From: CAXMQS01 sp964195995
Lineage (GTDB): Bacteria; Actinomycetota; Acidimicrobiia; Spongiisociales; JAOTWH01
DNA: 64,000 nt
Reading direction: 5' to 3'
NCBI GenBank assembly: GCA_964195995.1
Contig: CAXMQS010000001.1
Location: 1-64,000 of the forward strand
Made by a program: the position numbers and the translations under genes. Each line of letters begins with the position of its first letter. The first letter of the stretch is position 1. The notes under the pieces are model-generated. The model was not told the origin of the DNA and ran no database searches. It worked only from the letters and a program-made list of their open reading frames with translations. Positions 15,588-23,681 of the stretch are shown here, piece after piece.

Positions 15588-16687
15588 CGCAGTACCTCTT
15601 GACTGATCTGGTCGATCGTGAGGATGCCGAGGTAGCTGTCGCCGTCGAACACGGTGGCGACTCGGGAGCGTGAGGAGACGACGGCGTCGAGTCCGTCGCG
15701 TAGCGATGAGGTCGGTGACAGGGTCGTCCGCAGGGGCCTCACCTCAAGCTCGGCCGGCGAGCTTGCGCCGGCCAGGTCTTCGGTTGACAACCAGCCGCTG
15801 ATCCGGCCGTCCTGGCCCACCATGAACCAGTCAAGGCCGTGCTCTGCCATGACCTGCCGCGCCTCAGCGGCCGTCGCGCTCGGAGGAACCACCGGCCCAG
15901 GGAGTAGCTCGACGCCGGAGATGGGGAGCAGAGAGAGTCTTTTCAGTCCACGGTCGGTTCCGAGGAAGTCGGCAACGAATTCGCTGGCAGGGTCACGCAA
16001 GACTGCGGCTGGAGGGTCGTATTGCTCGAGGATGCCGCCGACGTTGAGCAAAGCGATGCGATCGCCCAACTTGACCGCTTCGTCGATGTCGTGGGTGACG
16101 AAGACGATCGTCTTGCGGACCTGGGCCTGCAGCCTGAGAAGCTCGTCTTGGAGTCGGGCGCGCACGATGGGGTCGACCGCTCCGAAGGGTTCGTCCATGA
16201 GCAAGACGGGAGGATCTGCCGCCAGCGCCCGGGCCACGCCAACGCGTTGCCGCTGGCCACCGCTGAGCTCTGACGGATAGCGATGTCCCATCCCGGGCTC
16301 CAGTTCGACGAGTTCGACCAGCTCATCGACCCTGGCCGAGATCCGCGAGGCATCCCATCCGAGCAGGCGCGGTACGACGGCGATGTTGTCGGCGATGGTC
16401 TTGTGGGGAAACAGGCCAACCTGCTGGATGACGTAGCCGATGCCGCGGCGGAGTTGATGAGCCTCGAGTGAGGTGATGTCCTTGCCGGCAACTTCGATCG
16501 TCCCGGCTGTCGGCTCAACGAGGCGGTTGATCATCTTGAGGGTCGTGGTCTTACCGCACCCTGACGGGCCGATGAGGACGACGATCTCGCCCTCGGGGAC
16601 GTCGAAGGAGAGTCGGTCAACCGCCGGCGCGGTCGAGCCGGGGAAAGTCTTGGAGACCGCTTCAAGCCGAATCATGGCATCGGGCAT
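15584..16687 (-). CDS. Quaternary amine ABC transporter ATPase with CBS-like tail
   Basis: A 367-residue ABC ATPase. Walker A is GPSGCGKTT, the Q-loop is YVIQQVGLFPH, the signature is LSGGQRQRVGVARAL and Walker B is PVLLMDEPFGAVD, followed by the H-loop THDIDEA. Residues after about 250 form a CBS-type region ending in VATVFDGDSYLGILTIDQI. In OpuA/OpuC transporters the CBS domains sense ionic strength or nucleotides. It is the first gene of the operon. TAACTT lies 6 nt before the ATG with no Shine-Dalgarno, suggesting a leaderless mRNA. Confidence 0.92.
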   Translation of the reverse strand: MPDAMIRLEAVSKTFPGSTAPAVDRLSFDVPEGEIVVLIGPSGCGKTTTLKMINRLVEPTAGTIEVAGKDITSLEAHQLRRGIGYVIQQVGLFPHKTIADNIAVVPRLLGWDASRISARVDELVELVELEPGMGHRYPSELSGGQRQRVGVARALAADPPVLLMDEPFGAVDPIVRARLQDELLRLQAQVRKTIVFVTHDIDEAVKLGDRIALLNVGGILEQYDPPAAVLRDPASEFVADFLGTDRGLKRLSLLPISGVELLPGPVVPPSATAAEARQVMAEHGLDWFMVGQDGRISGWLSTEDLAGASSPAELEVRPLRTTLSPTSSLRDGLDAVVSSRSRVATVFDGDSYLGILTIDQISQEVLR

Positions 16688-16727
16688 GCCAGGAAGTTAG
16701 GGCGGCGGAGCCGTTAGTCGCCAGCCG

Positions 16728-16789
16728 GGCTGGGAACAGGAAGCCCCCTCCGGCCCTTCGGGCCACCTCCCCCTAGGGGGGAGGAAACG
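16728..16789 (+). repeat. Dispersed palindromic repeat, copy D
   Basis: The same head (GGGAACAGGAAGCCCCCTCCG) and tail (CACCTCCCCCTAGGGGGGAGG-AAACG) as copy A, with a different inner hairpin (GGCCC-ttc-GGGCC). A half copy (ACGTCCCCCTGAAAGGGGAG) follows near 16829-16848. The block fills the 178-base gap between the SAM synthetase stop and the ABC ATPase start, so it again lies just past the 3' end of a minus-strand gene. Confidence 0.75.
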
Positions 16790-16865
16790 CGTCGTGCTGT
16801 CTTGGAGAGGAATGTGTTCGCCTACGTCCCCCTGAAAGGGGAGCTCGAGTTGCCCAAAGCCCGAT

Positions 16866-18005
16866 CTAGTAGAGCTCGTACTCGCCGGCGATGAGGCGGT
16901 CGCGGATGCCTTCCCAGTCGGAGAGGGATTCCTTGACGGCGCCGGCGATGGCACCGTCGTCGACATCGCCGTGTAGCTCGACGTGGATGGCCTGGGGCTC
17001 CGTGACGGGCTTGCCGATGGATGACAGGATCCTGGTCGTGACCTCGCTGGCGCCGAGCTCGCTGATGGCCTTCATGCCGAGGTCAAATGCCGCGGCGTGG
17101 TAGGTCTTACCGACGTGGGCGGCTGGGTTCTTGCCGGCAGCGGCTTCGAGGCTCATCGGGCGATAGGGGGTGATGAGCCCGCCGAAGCGGTTGCCCCGTC
17201 CCACCTGCCCGTCGTCGCCGGATTCGGCGGACGTGCCGCTCAGCGTCAGATAGGTGGAGTAATCGTCGTCGGCTCCGTTTACCTGCACTGTGACGTCGGT
17301 CTCCATGATGGACTTGGCGAGTTCGAGGGTCTCGGATCGGATCGTGTCGATGGCGGCGTCGTATTCGGCCCTGTCCTTGACTGCGACCGCGTAGATCGGC
17401 GAGGCCACTGTGACCGTGGCCCCGGCGTCGGTGCGTGCCCCCATGACCTTGATGTCGCGGCCGACGGGAACCCGTCCGCGGAAGTCGCTGCCGTTGAGCA
17501 GATGCTCGACTCGATACACCGTCTCCTCGAGCGGGGAGCGGGGGACGGACACGGCTGCAAAGGAGGTGTCGTTGGAGAGCGGAACGTCGTGGCTGTTGAC
17601 GACGGCCAGGTCATCTGCCGACTGGCTGAGCCAGATTTCGATGGTGTAGGCGTCGGAGTCGGCCTCGGGCAGGATCTCGGCGAGGTCGGCGTGGGCTGCC
17701 TTGAGCAACGCGTCCATATCGGGCTCCCAGCCTTTGGTGTTGGCCTTGCCCACCAGGATGAGGCGGCCCGGGGTGAGGTGGGTACCCCCGCCGTACTCGA
17801 TGTTCACCGTTCCGGCAGCGAGGATCGCCTTGTCGACATTGAAGTGCTGAACGGCACCGGTGTTCTCGATGTAGGCGGTCGCCATGCGGCGGGCCAGGTT
17901 GTCCGCCATGGCATCGCAGATGGTGTCGGGGTGACCGACGCCTTTGCGCTCGACGAATTCGACCGATGGCGCGTAAGCAGGTCTGTGTGAAATGGTGAGA
18001 TCCAT
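16866..18005 (-). CDS. S-adenosylmethionine synthetase, archaeal type
   Basis: A 379-residue methionine adenosyltransferase that matches the archaeal-type family (AdoMet_Synthase, PF01941), not bacterial MetK. It has VERKGVGHPDTICDAMADNLARR near the start, FNVDKAILAAGTVNIEYGGG, and RVPVGRDIKVMGARTDAGATVTVA. The bacterial GAGDQGLMFGYA signature is absent. It makes SAM from methionine and ATP in the cytosol. It is divergent from a cystathionine gamma-synthase-like gene, so methionine and SAM synthesis may share a control region. TAGGAT lies 7 nt before the ATG at 18005 (no Shine-Dalgarno). Composition does not stand out from the neighbours, so any transfer would be old. Confidence 0.92.
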   Translation of the reverse strand: MDLTISHRPAYAPSVEFVERKGVGHPDTICDAMADNLARRMATAYIENTGAVQHFNVDKAILAAGTVNIEYGGGTHLTPGRLILVGKANTKGWEPDMDALLKAAHADLAEILPEADSDAYTIEIWLSQSADDLAVVNSHDVPLSNDTSFAAVSVPRSPLEETVYRVEHLLNGSDFRGRVPVGRDIKVMGARTDAGATVTVASPIYAVAVKDRAEYDAAIDTIRSETLELAKSIMETDVTVQVNGADDDYSTYLTLSGTSAESGDDGQVGRGNRFGGLITPYRPMSLEAAAGKNPAAHVGKTYHAAAFDLGMKAISELGASEVTTRILSSIGKPVTEPQAIHVELHGDVDDGAIAGAVKESLSDWEGIRDRLIAGEYELY

Positions 18006-18056
18006 GGCAACAATCCTACAGCCGTAGCCGGGTCGGTGGTCTGTAGATTGTTCTCC
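18006..18056. promoter_or_regulatory. Divergent leaderless promoters for SAM synthetase and transsulfuration gene
   Basis: Only 51 bases separate the two start codons. TAGGAT (minus strand, 18018-18013) and TAGATT (plus strand, 18044-18049) each end exactly 7 nt before their ATG. Neither side has a Shine-Dalgarno, and there is no room for a SAM riboswitch. Both transcripts probably begin at the start codon. Confidence 0.6.
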
Positions 18057-19106
18057 ATGTCTCATACGACGGCCATCCACGGCGATGATGGGGTGGAAGA
18101 CACACCCGACATCGCCCCTCCCATACGGGTAAGCACCACCTTCGAGCGCACCGACCAGGACGCCTTCGTCTATCGCCGCGACCACCACGGAACCACTCAT
18201 CGGCTCGAGGCCGTTATCGGCGCGTTAGAGGGTGGCTCGGCCGTGACCTACTCATCGGGCATGGCCGCCACTGCTGCCATCTTCGGCCACATCCAACCGT
18301 CGCGGGTCTCGCTTCCCGACGACCTCTACGGGGGGACGCGGAAGCTGGCCCTGAGGGAGCAAACGCGGGGCCGCCTGCGGGTTGTCGATGCCACCGAGCT
18401 TGGTGAGGGCGACCTCATGTGGGTGGAGACTCCCTCGAACCCCAAGTGCTTCGTGACCGACATCGCGGCGGCTGCCGAGGAGGCCCATGCGGTCGGAGCA
18501 GTCGTGGTTGTCGACTCAACTTTCGCCACCCCGGTGCTGCAACAGCCGCTGACCCTCGGGGCCGATTATGTGATGCACTCGACCACCAAGTTCATCGGTG
18601 GGCACTCCGACACGATGGGCGGTGTCCTGGTTGCCAGGACCGATGCCGAGGCCGACGAGTTGGCCGAGAACCGCAGTGTCGACGGCTCTATTCCCGGCGC
18701 TCTCGATGCCTGGCTGGCGTTGCGAGGCATTCGCACCCTGCCGGTTCGCATCGAACGCCAATCAGCTACGGCGGCAGTGGTGGCCCAGTTCCTGAACGGC
18801 CGGGTGCTCGCCACCTATTACCCCGGCCTCGACGGCCACCCCGGAGCCGACATCGCGCAACGCCAAATGGCCAGTCCGGGGGCGATGGTGTCCTTTGAGA
18901 TGGGCTCTTTCGCTGAGGCAACTGCAGTGCGTGACCGGATGCGGGTGTTCAGCAACGCCACATCTTTGGGCGGAGTGGAATCCGTCGCCGACCTGCGCTT
19001 CGACACAGACTCCAGTGCTCCCGAAGGGCTCATCCGATGCTCGATCGGCCTCGAAGACGCCTCGGATCTCGTGGGAGATCTAGAACAGGCCCTCTCCGTT
19101 AGCTAG
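18057..19106 (+). CDS. Cystathionine gamma-synthase-like PLP enzyme
   Basis: A 349-residue Cys/Met-metabolism PLP enzyme (MetB/MetC/MegL superfamily). YGGT (91-94) binds phosphate, D153 in VVDSTFATP contacts the cofactor nitrogen, and K178 in MHSTTKFIGGHSD is the Schiff-base lysine. Reaction types in the family include cystathionine gamma-synthesis, gamma/beta-lysis and O-acetylhomoserine sulfhydrylation; residues alone do not settle which. It is shorter than the usual 380-400 residues, mostly through missing surface loops. Its place opposite the SAM synthetase supports a methionine role. Confidence 0.9.
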   Translation: MSHTTAIHGDDGVEDTPDIAPPIRVSTTFERTDQDAFVYRRDHHGTTHRLEAVIGALEGGSAVTYSSGMAATAAIFGHIQPSRVSLPDDLYGGTRKLALREQTRGRLRVVDATELGEGDLMWVETPSNPKCFVTDIAAAAEEAHAVGAVVVVDSTFATPVLQQPLTLGADYVMHSTTKFIGGHSDTMGGVLVARTDAEADELAENRSVDGSIPGALDAWLALRGIRTLPVRIERQSATAAVVAQFLNGRVLATYYPGLDGHPGADIAQRQMASPGAMVSFEMGSFAEATAVRDRMRVFSNATSLGGVESVADLRFDTDSSAPEGLIRCSIGLEDASDLVGDLEQALSVS

Positions 19107-19156
19107 GCGTCAGAGCAGGCCTGAGCGGCCGAACGCAGTGTCTGGAGGCATAAAGA

Positions 19157-19185
19157 AACACCGGCGGCTGGAAGCCACCGGTGTT
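19157..19185. terminator. Bidirectional terminator
   Basis: AACACCGG (19157-19164) pairs with CCGGTGTT (19178-19185), with an inner GGCT/AGCC stem and a GGA loop. Towards the minus strand the stem is followed by TCTTTA, and towards the plus strand by CTTGG. It lies between the convergent transsulfuration gene and the RRM-protein transcript and probably serves both. Confidence 0.75.
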
Positions 19186-19206
19186 CTTGGTCAGGGCAAG
19201 AAGAGA

Positions 19207-19365
19207 TCAGTTCTTGGTCGCCTTCTCGCCTGCGACGGCTTCGGCGTAGTCATGGCAGCCGCACTTAGGAACGGTGCAACCTTCTTTGCCATGGTGTTCG
19301 GTGCGCGGATGTCCGCACCCCTTGCAGCGTCGCCTGCCGCCATCGCGGATCGAGTCTGCTTTCAG
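19207..19365 (-). CDS. Possible small zinc-ribbon protein, start unclear
   Basis: Just after the RRM-protein stop an open frame encodes about 40-50 residues with a cysteine/histidine pattern: RRCKGCGHPRTEHH, then GCTVPKCGCHDY, then a Lys-rich end. The spacing (CxxC, Cx4CxC with flanking His) is that of a small metal-binding protein and would be unusual by chance. However, there is no in-frame ATG, GTG or TTG between the RRM stop and the first Cys; only CTG (19365) or ATC is available. It could be read by coupling or re-initiation from the RRM gene, be a remnant, or be chance. Confidence 0.4.
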   Translation of the reverse strand: MKADSIRDGGRRRCKGCGHPRTEHHGKEGCTVPKCGCHDYAEAVAGEKATKN

Positions 19366-19616
19366 CGCGAGCGCTCCTTGGCGACGTTGACCGTTAGGTC
19401 GCGGCCGTCGACGTTGTGACCGTTGAGGGCGTCGATGGCTGCTGTGGCCTCGTCGCTCGAGGACATCTCAACGAAGCCGAAGCCACGCGATCTGCCGGTG
19501 TCACGGTCGGTGATGACCTGGGCCTTGGTCACGCTGCCGTGCTGGCCGAAGAGGGTCTCGAGATCGGCCGACGTTGTGTCGAACGTGAGGTTCCCTACGT
19601 AGAGATTGCTGGACAT
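19362..19616 (-). CDS. RRM-domain RNA-binding protein
   Basis: An 84-residue single RNA-recognition-motif protein of the bacterial/cyanobacterial Rbp type. RNP2 is NLYVGNL and RNP1 is RGFGFVEM, with the beta-alpha-beta layout complete and a short basic tail (NVAKERSR). Such proteins bind single-stranded RNA and are often cold-induced. The ATG at 19616 is preceded by AGAAGGAG, a strong Shine-Dalgarno, so the longer frame from 19664 is rejected. The transcript probably has a leader of about 160 bases, unlike most genes here. Confidence 0.9.
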   Translation of the reverse strand: MSSNLYVGNLTFDTTSADLETLFGQHGSVTKAQVITDRDTGRSRGFGFVEMSSSDEATAAIDALNGHNVDGRDLTVNVAKERSR

Positions 19617-19791
19617 GATTTGCTCCTTCTGAAGCTTCTTACCGTCGAGGACTATGCGCCCCACTGGATTTGAGTTCGGAGGCCAACCAAATCGGCGGCG
19701 ACGAAAACGGCCCTGCGGTGCTGTCGCCAGACGGAAAAAGAAGGCGGAGCGGGCGTTGTGCGCTTCAGGCGCACGCTGTGGGATAAGTGTA
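19617..19791 (-). promoter_or_regulatory. Promoter and long 5' leader of the RRM gene
   Basis: On the minus strand a TACACT hexamer (19791-19786) lies about 170 bases before the ATG. The presumed leader begins with a hairpin, GTGCGC-loop-GCGCAC (19774-19758), and ends with the strong AGAAGGAG site. Cold-shock RNA-binding genes often have such long structured leaders. The hexamer has no clear -35, so the start point is inference. Confidence 0.4.
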
Positions 19792-19841
19792 ACCCATGCT
19801 GGCTGATGAGTGGAAGAAAGAGGCCGCTGCCCTTGTCGCCG

Positions 19842-20432
19842 CTACCACTCCTCGCGGTGGACGACCTCCGACCTTTGGCGCCAGCCGCGCTCGAGGGAAC
19901 CCGACTTGCGGTCCGGTGCCGGGTGGCCGATGGTCACCATGCCGACGATGGCGACGTCCTGCGGCACGGCGAGGAGGCTCTTGAGGTCGCCGGTGGCGTG
20001 GGAGCCGAGAAAACCGGCGGCGAGACCCTCGTTGACAGTCGCCAGCAACAGGTTCTGCATGGCGGCCCCGGCGTCGACCCACCAGTAGGGGACCGGCCAC
20101 TCGATCTCGGAGCCGTCTGCCTCGGTCTTGTCGGCCTCGCGGTAGCGCTCGTGATAGCTCGCCTCGCGAACAGTCAGGACGATCAGGACCGGAGCCTTGC
20201 TTATCCAGGGGTCGTAGCCGGCGGCGACGTAGGACTCCTCGTCTGCGAGCTCGGCGATGGCCTGGCGCTTGTGGGGGTCGCGAACTACGACGAAACCGTG
20301 GCCCTGGCTGAAGCCGGCGGAGGGCGTCTTGCGGCCGGCGTCGAGGATGCGTTCAAGGGACTCGTCCGAAACCGGTTCGTCGCTGTAGTTGCGCACCATG
20401 CGCCGCTTGCGGACGACGTCCGTGAAGTCCAT
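19842..20432 (-). CDS. Nitroreductase-family flavoprotein
   Basis: A 196-residue FMN-dependent nitroreductase-like protein. RKRRMVRNYSDEPV gives the Arg residues for FMN phosphate, with KTPSAGFSQ, WWVDAGAAMQNLLL and GFLG in the expected order. Family members move hydride from NAD(P)H to nitro, quinone or flavin substrates; the actual substrate is unknown. It follows pntB by 8 bases and is probably the last gene of the transhydrogenase operon, which suggests a use of the same NADPH pool. Confidence 0.88.
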   Translation of the reverse strand: MDFTDVVRKRRMVRNYSDEPVSDESLERILDAGRKTPSAGFSQGHGFVVVRDPHKRQAIAELADEESYVAAGYDPWISKAPVLIVLTVREASYHERYREADKTEADGSEIEWPVPYWWVDAGAAMQNLLLATVNEGLAAGFLGSHATGDLKSLLAVPQDVAIVGMVTIGHPAPDRKSGSLERGWRQRSEVVHREEW

Positions 20433-20440
20433 GCGATCCG

Positions 20441-21814
20441 TTACAGATCGGCCAGGGCGATGACGGTCTCTTCGAGGGCGTCTTTGGCGTCGGAGAAGAA
20501 CATCATCGTGCGGTCTTCGTAGAAGAGGGGGTTGTCGATTCCGGCGAAGCCTGGGGACAGCGACCTCTTGACCACGACGACGGTCTGCGCATGGTCGACC
20601 TCGAGGATCGGCATGCCGTAGATGGGGCTGTCCGAGTCGTCGCGAGCGGACGGATTGACGACGTCGTTGGCACCAAGGATGAGCGCGACGTCGGCTGCCG
20701 CCAGCTCGGCATTGGCCTGGTCAAGATCGAGCAGCAGGTCATAGGGGACGTCGGCCTCCGCCAGCAGCACGTTCATGTGCCCCGGCATCCTTCCAGCGAC
20801 CGGATGGATGGCGTATGTGACCCTGATGCCCTGCTCCTCGAGAGCGTCGGCGAGGGCGCGGGTGGCGTGTTGCGCCTGGGCAACGGCGAGGCCGTAGCCG
20901 GGCACGATGACGACGGATTGGGCATAACTCAACGAGATGGCGAGGTCGGCAGCCGTTGCTCGCTTCACCGGCTTGTCCGACATCGTCAGTCCGCTGGTGC
21001 CGGTGCTGTCTCCGGTGCCGAAGGCTCCGAAGAGCACGTTGGAGAGCGGACGGTTCATGGCTTCGGTCATGAGCATGGTGAGGATGAGTCCTGCCGAGCC
21101 GACGAGGGCTCCGCCGATGATCAGCGCCGTGTTGGAAATAACGAAACCGGCAGCCGAGGCCGCAAGGCCCGACAATGAGTTGAGAAGCGAGATGACGACC
21201 GGCATGTCTGCGCCGCCGATGGGGAGCACCAGGACGATTCCGAGGAGCAGTGTTATCGCCGCCAAGAGCCAGTAGGCGACCTCGGTGCGTTCGATGACGG
21301 CCCACGTTCCTACTGCGACCGCAGAGGCGGCCAGCGCGCCGTTGACAATCTGCTGTCCTGGGTAGGTGAGAGGGCGACCGGGGATGAGCCCCTGCAGCTT
21401 GCCGAAGGCGACGAAGCTCCCGGAGAACGTGATCGAACCGATGAGCACGGAGAGAGCGATGGTGACGACGGTCTCGTTGGCGAAGCCTGCGGCATCGTCT
21501 ACCCGCACGAACTCGGAGAGCGCCACCAGTGCAGACGCCACCCCGCCGAAACCATTGAACGCCGCAACCATCTCGGGCATCGACACCATCTTGACCCGTA
21601 CCGCGGCGACACCGCCCAAGACGCCGCCGACGACAAGCCCGGCGATTACGATGCCCCAGTCAACGATGTCCTGGTCGATGAGGGTTATGACGATGGCGCC
21701 AAGCATGCCGATAGCAGCCAGCAGGTTGCCGGCCCTCGCCGTGCGCGGCGACCCCAGCCGCTTCAGTCCGATGATGAAGGCGGCAGCACAGGCCAGATAG
21801 AGGAGTTCGGTCAT
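20441..21814 (-). CDS. pntB: NAD(P) transhydrogenase subunit beta
   Basis: A 457-residue membrane protein: about nine helices form domain II and the last 180 residues are the NADP(H)-binding domain III (IVPGYGLAVAQAQ, HPVAGRMPGHMNVLLAEADVPYD, GANDVVNPSA and the C-terminal FFSDAKDA loop). With the alpha subunits it couples proton entry to NADPH formation from NADH. Its ATG overlaps the stop of pntA2 (ATGA). Confidence 0.95.
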   Translation of the reverse strand: MTELLYLACAAAFIIGLKRLGSPRTARAGNLLAAIGMLGAIVITLIDQDIVDWGIVIAGLVVGGVLGGVAAVRVKMVSMPEMVAAFNGFGGVASALVALSEFVRVDDAAGFANETVVTIALSVLIGSITFSGSFVAFGKLQGLIPGRPLTYPGQQIVNGALAASAVAVGTWAVIERTEVAYWLLAAITLLLGIVLVLPIGGADMPVVISLLNSLSGLAASAAGFVISNTALIIGGALVGSAGLILTMLMTEAMNRPLSNVLFGAFGTGDSTGTSGLTMSDKPVKRATAADLAISLSYAQSVVIVPGYGLAVAQAQHATRALADALEEQGIRVTYAIHPVAGRMPGHMNVLLAEADVPYDLLLDLDQANAELAAADVALILGANDVVNPSARDDSDSPIYGMPILEVDHAQTVVVVKRSLSPGFAGIDNPLFYEDRTMMFFSDAKDALEETVIALADL

Positions 21815-22101
21815 TGGTCCCTCTTCGGGCGCCGGAACATGCCGAGCATGCGGTCGGTGACGAGAAAACCGCCGACCACATTGATGGTGGCTGTGGCGAC
21901 CGCAAGGAACCCAAGGACGGTGGCGACGCCGCCAGATCCGAAGCCGGCGGCAGTCACCGCTCCGACGATGGTGATGCCCGAGATGGCGTTGGCGCCAGAC
22001 ATCAGCGGCGTGTGCAACGTCGGCGGCACTTTGGAGATGACCTCAATGCCGACGAAGGTCGCCAGTACGAAAACAGTGATCCCGATGATGAGTGGGCTCA
22101 T
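21811..22101 (-). CDS. pntAB: NAD(P) transhydrogenase subunit alpha, part 2
   Basis: A 96-residue protein with three membrane helices, equal to the C-terminal membrane part of E. coli PntA. The core VPPTLHTPLMSGANAISGI is typical. The alpha subunit is split into two genes here, as in many actinobacteria and alphaproteobacteria. Four-base overlaps join it to both neighbours. Confidence 0.93.
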   Translation of the reverse strand: MSPLIIGITVFVLATFVGIEVISKVPPTLHTPLMSGANAISGITIVGAVTAAGFGSGGVATVLGFLAVATATINVVGGFLVTDRMLGMFRRPKRDQ

Positions 22102-23216
22102 TCGATCCCCATCGCCTTGCGCGACAACGCGTGCCTGATTTCACCGGCATGGGCGACGCAGGCCCCCGCCATGATCTCGTTGCCGAGGTCGATAGTGAGC
22201 TCTCCGTCGACAACCAGGAGCTCGAGCATGGATGCGAGATTCCGGGCATACATCTCCGAGGCGTCGGTGGCGACGCGACTGGGGAGGTCGGTTGGGCCGA
22301 GAACGGTGACACCGTTGATGTCGACCTCCTCGTCGGCAACGGTCGCTTCGCAATTGCCCCCGGTCGATGCTGCGATATCGACGATGGCGGAACCCGGCCG
22401 CATCGCAGTCACCATCTCCGTGGTTACGAGAAGGGGAGCGGGCCTTCCGGGGATCTGAGCGGTGGCGATCACGAGATCGGACTCGGCGACGACCGGCGCC
22501 AGGGCCGCCAGCTGGAGCTGCTGCATGTCGGTGGCAACCTCTTTGGCGTAGCCACCTTCCGTTGCGGCGTCCTCAGCCGTGGGGGCGGCGACGAACCGGG
22601 CGCCAAGGCTTTCCACCTGTTCCCGGGCCTCGGGGCGGATGTCGTAAGCCGAGGTAACTGCGCCAAGGCGCTTCGCAGTGGCGATGGCCTGGAGACCGGC
22701 GACGCCCGTCCCCAGCACCAGGACCTTGGCCGGAGGGATGGTTCCGGCAGCGGTAGTGAGCATCGGCAAGAAGTGAGAGGCCGCGGCGGCTCCCTTCAAC
22801 ACAGCGGCGTAGCCGGCGGCCGTTGCCTGTGACGAGAGCGCGTCCATCATCTGAGCCAGCGTGGTCCGGGGTACGGCTTCGAAGGCGATGGCGGTGAGCT
22901 TCTTGGCCGTGATCGCCGTCAACAGGTCGGTGTTGGTGAAGGGGTCGAGGAAGCCGATGACGACGCTCCCTTCCGGCAAGCCCTCGATCTGTTCAGGAGG
23001 TGGAGGACCGACCAAGACGTTGACGTCGCCGCTGGGGCTTTCCGTGACCGTCGCCCCTGCCTGCAGGTAGGTCTCGTTGGAGAAACTAGCCCGATCACCT
23101 GCGCCGGACGCCACCACGACCTCGATGTCCCTGGTGGCGAGGAGCGATGCTATGCGCGGGGTAACCGCGACGCGACGTTCGCTTGGGTTGGCTTCTCGGT
23201 GAACGGCTAGCTGCAT
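22098..23216 (-). CDS. pntAA: NAD(P) transhydrogenase subunit alpha, part 1
   Basis: A 372-residue soluble NAD(H)-binding domain I protein. The start AVHREANPSERRVAVTP and the Rossmann signature VLVLGTGVAGLQAIATAKRLGA followed by DIRPEAREQVES are clear, with GSAIVDIAASTGGN near the C-terminus. It belongs to the alanine dehydrogenase/PntA family; the adjacent membrane subunits fix it as PntA. TAGATT lies 10 nt before the ATG and probably marks the operon promoter. Confidence 0.95.
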   Translation of the reverse strand: MQLAVHREANPSERRVAVTPRIASLLATRDIEVVVASGAGDRASFSNETYLQAGATVTESPSGDVNVLVGPPPPEQIEGLPEGSVVIGFLDPFTNTDLLTAITAKKLTAIAFEAVPRTTLAQMMDALSSQATAAGYAAVLKGAAAASHFLPMLTTAAGTIPPAKVLVLGTGVAGLQAIATAKRLGAVTSAYDIRPEAREQVESLGARFVAAPTAEDAATEGGYAKEVATDMQQLQLAALAPVVAESDLVIATAQIPGRPAPLLVTTEMVTAMRPGSAIVDIAASTGGNCEATVADEEVDINGVTVLGPTDLPSRVATDASEMYARNLASMLELLVVDGELTIDLGNEIMAGACVAHAGEIRHALSRKAMGIE

Positions 23217-23238
23217 CGCGTCGCTGAATCTATCGCCG

Positions 23239-23610
23239 TCAGTCGGGCTCCCGGGTGAGCGATCGGAAGCTCAGGTCGCCGGCGATCCACAGCGTCTTCG
23301 AGAACGGGTAGAAGGCGATGGGCAGGAGAGCGTTGACCGTAACCAGGATGACGAACATGCGACCCCAGGGTGGGTCCGGCCACCAGGCGACGGCCAGACC
23401 GACGAACAGCGCCAGGAATACGACCTCGGTGACCGCCAGATTGACCATCATGGCGCCCGTCCAATACCCCTCTTCGCGTTCGAAGTGCAGACCGCAACGC
23501 GGGCAGTCCTCCACGATGCGGAACCAGCGACGAAAGAGCCCGCCAGCGCCACAGCGGGCACAACGTTTCGTTGCACCACGGGCCAGCATGCGGAGAGGCG
23601 TTGCCGTCAT
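23239..23610 (-). CDS. DUF983 zinc-ribbon membrane protein
   Basis: A 123-residue protein with a zinc ribbon (KRCARCGAGGLFRRWF, then DCPRCGLHFEREEGYWTGAM) followed by two membrane helices. This is the DUF983 layout. The function is not known; family members are often near cytochrome oxidase genes, but not here. The ATG at 23610 is chosen because the longer frame begins inside the divergent ATP-grasp promoter. Confidence 0.85.
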   Translation of the reverse strand: MTATPLRMLARGATKRCARCGAGGLFRRWFRIVEDCPRCGLHFEREEGYWTGAMMVNLAVTEVVFLALFVGLAVAWWPDPPWGRMFVILVTVNALLPIAFYPFSKTLWIAGDLSFRSLTREPD

Positions 23611-23681
23611 AGGGGAGTTGTACCAAGAAAGCCTTGGGCTTTGGCCGAGCGCAGCGAGGTCGAGACACGTATGGTCGATCC

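Noticed and set aside
18006..18056. SAM riboswitch before the SAM synthetase
   Set aside because: The divergent gap is only 51 bases and both genes look leaderless, so there is no space for one.
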